From Bacteroidota bacterium (GTDB taxonomy: Bacteria; Bacteroidota; Ignavibacteria; Ignavibacteriales; Ignavibacteriaceae), in assembly GCA_021824145.1 (NCBI GenBank), contig JAKALM010000001.1, positions 372,001-436,000 of the forward strand: a stretch of 64,000 bases of DNA. Direction: 5' to 3'. How positions within the stretch are numbered: the stretch's first letter is position 1; the number at the start of each line of letters is the position of its first letter. The notes beneath the pieces were generated by a model that was not told where the DNA came from, made no database searches, and was given only the letters and a program-made list of their open reading frames with translations. Made by a program: the position numbers and the translations under genes. Positions 52,220-59,193 of the stretch are shown in pieces.

Positions 52220-53257
52220 ATGAAGATTATAATTTTATTCTTAATTGTTATTTCTTTTAATCTTTTCTCGCAAGTAAAAGATACAACACATATTTCTAAC
52301 GCGGATTATTTTTCATTATTTAAGGATTCCGTTGAGGTACTTGAGCTTCGCAATCAACTTACAGTTTCAAAACTTAATGCTAAGTTCGACTCTTTACGAA
52401 GCGTAGTAAAGGAAAACAGCAATTTAAAATCAAAACTCAATTCATTGGAAAAGCAAGTCAACATTATAAATTCCCAAAACCAATTGTTAACTGAAAATAG
52501 AAAAAAGCTTATCGATCTTCGTTATAAGCTTGGAAAAAATATTTTGAATAATATGATTGATGGTACAAGCTATCTTAAGAATTTAAACAATTTAATAGTT
52601 ATAAAATCTAATCAAGATACTGTTTCCAATTCCGAAATATTAGAAAAACTTCACTTACAAAACTTTTGGGATAAGTTCAGCAATTATACGCCACTTCTTG
52701 GATTGGTTGTTTCGGGAGCTTCGGCTATTTTTATTCACGACCCTAGAACAGCTTCCATTGTTGGCTTAAGCAGTGTTATTGTTCCGGGATTATTTAAAAT
52801 TGCATTCGGGCATGTTAACATTTCAGATTTTGCCAGCGGACTTGAATATATTGGCCCAACCAAAAAATTATATGATGAATTTAATCAGCGCACATTCCAG
52901 ATAAGAGAATTAATTACGCAAAGCGAAACTCTTAGAGACACATTAATATCATTTGAGAATCAATATGATAATATTCCGAATATTGACTCAGCTAAAAATG
53001 TGTACTATCTGAAATTACAAGATAAAATTTCTGAATACCAAAATTTAAACAGGCTAGTGCCGCTAACAATTAATCAGATTTTGAGTTACTTCGATAAATA
53101 TAAAAACAATCCCGGATTCTCTTACGTTTATAATAAATTCGAAAATTATTCAAATGATTTGTTGAATGAATATATTGGCAATTACGCACAATCATTTAAT
53201 AAACTGAATGACCAAAATAAGCAGCTGTTGTTTAATAACGCTTTATCTTTATTATGA
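52220..53257 (+). CDS. Exported coiled-coil protein of unknown function
   Basis: 345 residues from the ATG at 52220, which starts a signal peptide (KIIILFLIVISFNLFSQ); a TTG ten codons upstream also lies in frame. A coiled coil (about 45-95) is followed by a hydrophobic stretch (YTPLLGLVVSGASAIFI and then SIVGLSSVIVPGLFKIAF) and further amphipathic helices (TFQIRELITQSETLRDTLIS). No named family recognised. It lies between the histidine kinase and rubrerythrin, on the same strand, without a clear operon link. Confidence 0.65.
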   Translation: MKIIILFLIVISFNLFSQVKDTTHISNADYFSLFKDSVEVLELRNQLTVSKLNAKFDSLRSVVKENSNLKSKLNSLEKQVNIINSQNQLLTENRKKLIDLRYKLGKNILNNMIDGTSYLKNLNNLIVIKSNQDTVSNSEILEKLHLQNFWDKFSNYTPLLGLVVSGASAIFIHDPRTASIVGLSSVIVPGLFKIAFGHVNISDFASGLEYIGPTKKLYDEFNQRTFQIRELITQSETLRDTLISFENQYDNIPNIDSAKNVYYLKLQDKISEYQNLNRLVPLTINQILSYFDKYKNNPGFSYVYNKFENYSNDLLNEYIGNYAQSFNKLNDQNKQLLFNNALSLL

Positions 53258-53410
53258 GATAACTCCTTAAAAAACAGTAGTGTTGTTAAGCATTTAAAAT
53301 GTTCAAGAAACTCAGTCCAACCTATCTTTGAAAAATCAAATACCGATTTCTCCTAACATTAGGAAGTCTTTTTTTTGCAATTCTCTAAGTTATTATCACA
53401 CTCAAATTCT

Positions 53411-53449
53411 TTTAAGCCAATTTTAAGAATTCATTAAAGACGGTTTTAG
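53411..53449. promoter_or_regulatory. 11-nt phased TTTAAG repeats upstream of rubrerythrin
   Basis: TTTAAG at 53411 and 53422 (11 nt apart), a related ATTAAA at 53433 and TTTTAG at 53444, i.e. four copies in register. The first 20 bases (TTTTAAGCCAATTTTAAGAA) differ by one base from the copy in the sco/two-component promoter. Ends about 58 bp before the ATG. Confidence 0.55.
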
Positions 53450-53506
53450 ACTGCATAAATAAATTACGGCTAACAAAAATTAAAAATATTATTAAGGAGA
53501 ATAGAT

Positions 53507-54133
53507 ATGAAGTTAAAAGCATTGTTAACATTGTTTGTTTCTTTTATTATAATGTCTGTATTAAATTATGCGGCAAACCCACCTGCAGATGAAGCAACAA
53601 TTAAAAATATTAAAGAAGCTATTACTGGCGAAACGACTGCTAGTGCTAAATACGCGGCATATGCAAAGAAAGCAAAAGAAGATGGTTATCACAAGATTGC
53701 ATTACTATTTGAAGCTGCTTCTAAATCGGAAAGTATTCATGCCGGAAATCATAGAGCAGCATTAGAACAACTTGGTGTAACAATGGAAAAAATAACGCCA
53801 AAGTTTGAAGTCAAATCAACTAAAGAAAATTTGGAAGATGCAGTTAAAGGTGAATCTTATGAAGTTTCAACAATGTATCCAAATTTTATTAAGACTGCTA
53901 ATAAAAATAAAGTTAATATTGCTTTGATTTCATTCAACTATGCATTTCAAACAGAAAAGAAACATAAAGCTTTATATCAAAATGCACTTGATCAATTAAA
54001 TGCTGGTAAACAAGACTCATTACCGATCAAATATATGGTTTGTACAACTTGTGGAAACACTTATGATGGCGAAGCGCCTAATCGCTGCGGAATATCAATG
54101 ACGCCTAAAGACAGATTCGTTACAATTGAATAA
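53507..54133 (+). CDS. Exported rubrerythrin with variant rubredoxin tail
   Basis: 208 residues with a signal peptide (LLTLFVSFIIMSVLNYAA), unusual for this normally cytosolic peroxide-scavenging di-iron protein. The four-helix domain carries the ferritin-like Glu/His sites (GETTASAKY at 41-49, ESIH at 75-78, GESYEV at 115-120, ETEKKH region at 148-153). The C-terminal rubredoxin-like knuckle reads CTTCGNTYDGEAPNRCGISM: Cys179, Cys182, Cys194, but the fourth ligand is Ser197, not Cys. It follows a strong AAGGAGAAT ribosome site and has the phased repeat in its promoter. Confidence 0.93.
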   Translation: MKLKALLTLFVSFIIMSVLNYAANPPADEATIKNIKEAITGETTASAKYAAYAKKAKEDGYHKIALLFEAASKSESIHAGNHRAALEQLGVTMEKITPKFEVKSTKENLEDAVKGESYEVSTMYPNFIKTANKNKVNIALISFNYAFQTEKKHKALYQNALDQLNAGKQDSLPIKYMVCTTCGNTYDGEAPNRCGISMTPKDRFVTIE

Positions 54134-54164
54134 GTTTTTGAGTATTTCTTAGATTTTTATTTAT

Positions 54165-54197
54165 TCGCCGTAGAAAATTTTCTGCGGCGATTTTTTT
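54165..54197 (+). terminator. Terminator of the rubrerythrin gene
   Basis: 13-bp stem TCGCCGTAGAAAA / TTTTCTGCGGCGA with one G:U pair, followed by TTTTTTT, 31 bp after the stop. A textbook intrinsic terminator. Confidence 0.92.
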
Positions 54198-54305
54198 AAT
54201 AAAAATTTTGTTTTACCTATTCTTTTAAAACTTATTTGTTAAATTTGAATCGAAAAAATCAAAGGGTTTACATAGTTCAAATGTTCCAATCGAGGTTTAC
54301 ACAAA

Positions 54306-57011
54306 ATGAAAGCAATCATTCAATTTCTGTTTATGTTTTTTCTCATCATAATTCTTCCAATTAATTTTCTTTTTTCACAAGGACAAGTTTATATAGTATT
54401 AGGTTCCGATACCGGCATTTGGGATGGACTTAACGTTGATACTTATCATGATTTTTATAGATTCGATCTTTATACTAATCCGCTTCAAAATGCTTACAAG
54501 GTAATGGATCCATCTTTTAGAAATCAAATTACCGACTCATATGGAAATACTCTAAAATTAACTTGGTGGATTATGGGCGGCAATACTTTCCGTTATGCTA
54601 CAAATACAAATGTTCCGCTAAATAATACTATGGTTCTTCACTCAATGAAGGAATATCACGAAGATATGATCAAACACTGGGGCGACGAAGTAACGCTTCA
54701 TTATCACGATTGGATTTGGTCCGATTTTAACGGCGATGGAACATATTATTGGAATCAGTCAACAAAATTTTCTGAGTTCAAAGAAGATTTTGATTTAACG
54801 ATGGAACAATTTCTTATTGAAGAAAATGTTTTCCCAGTTTCATTCCGAAGCGGCTGGCATTACATGAATAATGATTGGCAGAATTACATTGCTAACATTA
54901 TTCCTTTTGCTTTACATGATGATTATCCTAATGTCCGTCAAGATACTGTTGAGCCGCTGGATAATATTTATGATTGGTCAAAGTCTGCAAAAGAATTTGT
55001 TCCGTTTCATCCATCATCGCAAAATTATCAGTTGCCGGGCGATCTTAAATGTTATGATAACCGTTCTATTTATATGGCATCGATGGATACAACTTTAATG
55101 ACTCATATTTTTACTCAAGCACAAAGCGGGATTGACCAAGTTGTTTGCATTTGGGCGCATCTACCGGAAGATAATTTTTTGGATAACATTTCAAGGATAA
55201 ATCAAATACTTCACCAAGTTGCAGCTAACTTCCCAAATGTTAAATTTAGATACTGCACAGCAGTTGAAGCAATGCAGAGATGGATGAAATCAACGGATAC
55301 AACAAAACCGAATTTATCTTTTACTTCAGAACAAAATGGAGATATGGTTGATCTTGTAGTTAAGACCGATAAAAAAATATTTCAAGCGCAGCCATACGTC
55401 GTAGTTAAAGATATTAATGAAAATTATTCAATCATTCCTTGTTATTCTACTGGAATAAATGAATGGAAAACGTCTCAATCATTTGAGAAGAAAAATCTCG
55501 CAAAAGCCGCGTGCGCAGTTACAGATACAGTGGGCAATCTTTCAACTGCATTTATAAATTTTTTGCCTGATGATATTTATATAGATAATATTGACAGCAG
55601 TTACTCTGAGTTAAGAGGGAATTGGTCTACTTCTTCTACGGCATCTTGGGGATTAGATTCTCGGCAGGCAGTTGTTGCACCGAATGATTCTGTAAAAGTA
55701 AGATGGACTCCATCAATTACACAAACATGCCCTTATAATATTTCAGTACAGGTTCCAAAAGTTTCAAGTCCGGTCGATCATGTTACTTTTAGAATTTATT
55801 CGAATAATCAAATTGTTGATTCTGCAGTATTTAATTCTCCGCTGACTCCAAATGATTGGATTTACCTTGGCACTTTTAATTTATTATCTCAATCATCAAA
55901 TTATATTGATATGATTGCTTACAACAGCAGCCAGTCGAGTGAAATCGCATCTGCAGATGTTATAAAAATTTCAGCTTTAGTTACCGAAAGAAAATTATCT
56001 ATTCCTCAAAGCCCAATAGATTTTGGAATGGTAAGCCAGGATGATTCAGTTAGTTTAAATTTAACTTTAAAAAATACAGGCATTGGAGTTCTTTCTATCA
56101 ACGGAATTACTGCACCCACAGGCAGAGTTACAACAACTGCAAATTTTCCTTTAGCAATTACCTCAATGAGTAGTATTGTTATTCCTATTGTATTCCATCC
56201 GTCAGCAATTGGAAAAGTTAGCGATACATTATTCGTTTTAAGCGATGATTCATTGCAAGGTAAATTCGCTGTTCCGTTTACTGCAAACGTTCAGCCGTTC
56301 TTTAGATTAATTGATAATAGTGATTCTCTCAACTACAAGGAATATGGCACTTGGAGTTTCAGCAGTGCGGGAGGTTATAATGGAAGCAGCCGTTTTGCTT
56401 ATCTTCATCAATCGCCGCCTGCAAGTGCAAGATATACAACAAAACTTAACAGAAGCGGTGTTTATGATTTCTCTGAGATTGTTCCTGTAACTGTTAATGC
56501 AGCTAAAAATGCGTTATATGTTTTAAGCATAGACGGCGTTCCGTTAGATTCAATTTATGTAGATCAAAACGATGGCAGCGGTATATGGAAAACTATTGGA
56601 AGATCATTTCTTCCCGCTAATGTTCCAATTGAATTAAAGGTTATAGATTCTGGCGAGAATACACAGAATGCTGTGCTTCGTACTGATGCAGTGAAATTTG
56701 CGTTAGTTAAAGAAATTACTAACGTAAATGAATATTCATCGATGCCTAAAAAATTTGAGCTTCAGCAAAACTATCCAAATCCATTTAATCCTTCCACACA
56801 GATTAGTTATCAAATTCCTTTTGAAAGTTTTGTTACATTGAAAGTTTATGATATCCTTGGAAGAGAAATTAAAACGCTAGTTGAACAGAACCAAAAAGCA
56901 GGATTTCATATCTTGAATTTTAATGCAAGCAATTTATCAAGCGGAATTTATTTCTATCAACTAAAATCTGGAAGCTTTGTTCAAACGAAGAAGATGATTC
57001 TAATGAAATAA
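54306..57011 (+). CDS. T9SS-secreted multidomain protein with deacetylase-like N-terminus and golvesin-type domains
   Basis: 901 residues exported through Sec then T9SS. Signal peptide (FLIIILPINFLFSQ). The first 340 residues resemble the glycoside hydrolase/deacetylase superfamily (VTLHYHDWIWSDFNGDGTYY, FPVSFRSGWHYMNNDWQ, VCIWAHLPEDNF); no catalytic set can be proved. Next come two golvesin/xanthan-lyase-type carbohydrate-binding domains (RGNWSTSSTASWGLDSRQAV; YGTWSFSSAGGYNGSSRFAY) separated by a choice-of-anchor-type beta domain (IDFGMVSQDDSVSLNLTLKN). The C-terminal T9SS tail starts ELQQNYPNPFNPSTQISYQI. Likely binds or edits polysaccharide at the cell surface. Confidence 0.8.
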   Translation: MKAIIQFLFMFFLIIILPINFLFSQGQVYIVLGSDTGIWDGLNVDTYHDFYRFDLYTNPLQNAYKVMDPSFRNQITDSYGNTLKLTWWIMGGNTFRYATNTNVPLNNTMVLHSMKEYHEDMIKHWGDEVTLHYHDWIWSDFNGDGTYYWNQSTKFSEFKEDFDLTMEQFLIEENVFPVSFRSGWHYMNNDWQNYIANIIPFALHDDYPNVRQDTVEPLDNIYDWSKSAKEFVPFHPSSQNYQLPGDLKCYDNRSIYMASMDTTLMTHIFTQAQSGIDQVVCIWAHLPEDNFLDNISRINQILHQVAANFPNVKFRYCTAVEAMQRWMKSTDTTKPNLSFTSEQNGDMVDLVVKTDKKIFQAQPYVVVKDINENYSIIPCYSTGINEWKTSQSFEKKNLAKAACAVTDTVGNLSTAFINFLPDDIYIDNIDSSYSELRGNWSTSSTASWGLDSRQAVVAPNDSVKVRWTPSITQTCPYNISVQVPKVSSPVDHVTFRIYSNNQIVDSAVFNSPLTPNDWIYLGTFNLLSQSSNYIDMIAYNSSQSSEIASADVIKISALVTERKLSIPQSPIDFGMVSQDDSVSLNLTLKNTGIGVLSINGITAPTGRVTTTANFPLAITSMSSIVIPIVFHPSAIGKVSDTLFVLSDDSLQGKFAVPFTANVQPFFRLIDNSDSLNYKEYGTWSFSSAGGYNGSSRFAYLHQSPPASARYTTKLNRSGVYDFSEIVPVTVNAAKNALYVLSIDGVPLDSIYVDQNDGSGIWKTIGRSFLPANVPIELKVIDSGENTQNAVLRTDAVKFALVKEITNVNEYSSMPKKFELQQNYPNPFNPSTQISYQIPFESFVTLKVYDILGREIKTLVEQNQKAGFHILNFNASNLSSGIYFYQLKSGSFVQTKKMILMK

Positions 57012-57017
57012 TTTTTC

Positions 57018-57051
57018 TGTGGGAAGTTTATGATCAATTAAACTTCCCACA
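57018..57051. other. Stable hairpin between the two T9SS-cargo genes
   Basis: Perfect 13-bp stem TGTGGGAAGTTTA / TAAACTTCCCACA with an 8-nt loop just after the stop of the preceding gene. The plus-strand side is followed by A, not T, so it is not a canonical terminator for the plus-strand transcript; it may act as an mRNA 3' stabiliser or leak. Confidence 0.45.
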
Positions 57052-57112
57052 AAAAATAAAGGTCTAACAATAAAAATTTTGTTTATACTTAGAGAATTAA
57101 TTTAGGAATACT

Positions 57113-58501
57113 TTGAAAAAATTTTTTACTGCCCACTTACCAATTAAAATAGTTTTAATATTATTTTTTTTCTTAAACATTTCAATCCATTCACAAACTG
57201 ATCTTAAGAGTAAAATCGGACAGATGATAATGGTTGGTTTCAGCGGTACAACTGTACCGGATTCGCTTGCTTACGATTTGCAGCAAAGAAATCTTGGCGG
57301 TGTTATTTTTTATTCCAGTAACCTTCACGATCCTCAGCAGATTAAAAATTTAACATATCAATTGAAGCAGTTATCCAAGCTGCCTTTGTTTATGGCAACA
57401 GATCAAGAAGGAGGAATGGTTGCAAGGCTAACGAAAAGAAATGGATTTGACAACACATATACTGCATATCAGCTTGGAACTGTTTTTAATTCGATTGATT
57501 CAACTCGAAAGCAAACTGCCGAAATGGCGCAGTGGCTATCTTCATGCGGAATCAATATTGACTTTGCGCCTGTTGTTGATGTAGATGTTAATCCCAACAG
57601 TCCGGCAATTGGTGCTTACGGAAGAAGTTTTTCAAAAGATCCATTAACAGTTTTTAATCATGCATCTGCATTTATAGATGAAATGCATAAGAAAAATATA
57701 ATTACTACTTTAAAACATTTTCCCGGTCATGGCAGCGCAATGACGGATTCTCATTTGGGATTTACAGATATTACCAACACCTGGGCTGATTCTGAATTAA
57801 TTCCATACCAAAAACTTCTTGCAAACAATTATTCAGACATGATAATGGCAGGTCATCTTTTTAATGCCCACATTGATTCACTTTATCCAGCTTCAATTTC
57901 TTATAACACAGTTACCAGCTTATTAAAAAACAAATTGGGTTTTAAAGGGTTGGTAATAACTGACGACATGCTGATGGGTGCAATTTCTACTCAATTTACT
58001 TTTAGCAAAGCGATAGAGCTTGCAGTCAATGCCGGAGATGATATTCTTTTGTTTGCTGGAAATATTATTAATAATAAATCAATAGTAGACAGTGTTATAA
58101 ATATTATCTCGCAAAAAGTTGCCGATGGTACTATTGCAGAATCAACAATAGATACTGCCTATAATAAAATTATTGCTATGAAGCAGAAATATTTGAGCAT
58201 TACCTTGGCTGAGGATGATATTTCTGCGAAGATGATTCCAAACAATTATTCGCTTTCAAATTATCCCAATCCATTTAATCCTTCAACTAATATTGTCTTC
58301 AGCGTTGGAAGGGCAGCACATGTTATAATAAAAGTTTACAATATTACGGGTCAATTGATTAGTAACTTAGTCGATCAAGATTTTGCGAAAGGTAATTATA
58401 ATATACAATTTAATGGCTCGCGACTAGCATCTGGAATTTATTTTGTAGTTATGCAAACGCCGGATATTTTATTGACGCAAAAAATTGCTTTAATAAAGTA
58501 A
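57113..58501 (+). CDS. T9SS-secreted glycoside hydrolase family 3 (beta-N-acetylhexosaminidase-like)
   Basis: 462 residues. Starts at TTG with an AGGAA site about 7 bp upstream; signal peptide (IKIVLILFFFLNISIHSQ). The GH3 N-terminal barrel shows NLGGVIFYSSNL, DQEGGMVARLTKR, FAPVVDVDVNPNSPAIGAYGR, the NagZ-type His-Asp loop KHFPGHGSAMTDSHLG, and the nucleophile Asp in LVITDDMLMGAI. The C-terminal 85 residues are a T9SS sorting domain (NYPNPFNPSTNIVFSVG). NagZ normally acts in the cytoplasm; the exported form probably cleaves N-acetylglucosaminides outside the cell. Confidence 0.92.
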   Translation: MKKFFTAHLPIKIVLILFFFLNISIHSQTDLKSKIGQMIMVGFSGTTVPDSLAYDLQQRNLGGVIFYSSNLHDPQQIKNLTYQLKQLSKLPLFMATDQEGGMVARLTKRNGFDNTYTAYQLGTVFNSIDSTRKQTAEMAQWLSSCGINIDFAPVVDVDVNPNSPAIGAYGRSFSKDPLTVFNHASAFIDEMHKKNIITTLKHFPGHGSAMTDSHLGFTDITNTWADSELIPYQKLLANNYSDMIMAGHLFNAHIDSLYPASISYNTVTSLLKNKLGFKGLVITDDMLMGAISTQFTFSKAIELAVNAGDDILLFAGNIINNKSIVDSVINIISQKVADGTIAESTIDTAYNKIIAMKQKYLSITLAEDDISAKMIPNNYSLSNYPNPFNPSTNIVFSVGRAAHVIIKVYNITGQLISNLVDQDFAKGNYNIQFNGSRLASGIYFVVMQTPDILLTQKIALIK

Positions 58502-58592
58502 AGCAGATATGAAATTTTAGTTTAGCATTTATAATTCATTGATTGTAAATTTAAAATAGAAATAAAACTTGCTAAAAAATTAAGTGAATTAA

Positions 58593-59012
58593 ATGAAAAA
58601 ATATGTCTTGTTTTTCTCTGCAGTTTTGATGTTAATAGTTTTTACAAATGGTTGTAAGAAAGATAATTCAACAGCGCCAGCTGATACTCAATATAACAAT
58701 CCGGTTATTGCAAACACACAAAATTCATTTGCATACAGTGTGGATGCACAAGGCTTATCTTATACTGTTACACTCCCACTTCAATTTAAAAACGCAACTA
58801 TACTTAATGAAAGTTTATCAATAACTGATTTCAAAAATGGAAGCGGAAGAATTGCAATTTATGATACTACCGGCAATGCAATTATGGACCAAAAGATGAC
58901 CGGACCAACAACTTACACGAATGAATATGAAATTTTCGCTCAGCCGCAGAAAATTACCATTACATTTACTGCATTTACTGGAAAAGTTGCCATGGCATTC
59001 AGCGGCAAGTAA
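58593..59012 (+). CDS. Small lipoprotein of unknown function
   Basis: 139 residues with a lipobox (IVFTNGC, Cys21) followed by K-K-D and a Ser/Thr/Ala linker. The rest is alternating beta-strands (YSVDAQGLSYTVTLPLQF, TFTAFTGKVAMAFSGK). No family recognised. It follows the GH3 gene on the same strand and may be an accessory surface protein. Confidence 0.7.
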   Translation: MKKYVLFFSAVLMLIVFTNGCKKDNSTAPADTQYNNPVIANTQNSFAYSVDAQGLSYTVTLPLQFKNATILNESLSITDFKNGSGRIAIYDTTGNAIMDQKMTGPTTYTNEYEIFAQPQKITITFTAFTGKVAMAFSGK

Positions 59013-59193
59013 TAAAGTTAAAAGTTTTTCGGTAAACTAAAATATTTTCAAAGCTCTAAAAATGTATTACAAAAATACTCCGATAGTATTTTTGTTCGTT
59101 ACTTTCGTTGATATCCTTTGCATAGTTGGAGAGTAGCTTAACTTGGAAGAAGGAAATTTTGATTTTAACCATTCTTTTAAAAAATGATTTTTA

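Noticed and set aside
57018-57051. Stem after the first T9SS gene as a terminator
   Set aside because: The plus-strand side is followed by A residues, so I list it only as a stable hairpin.
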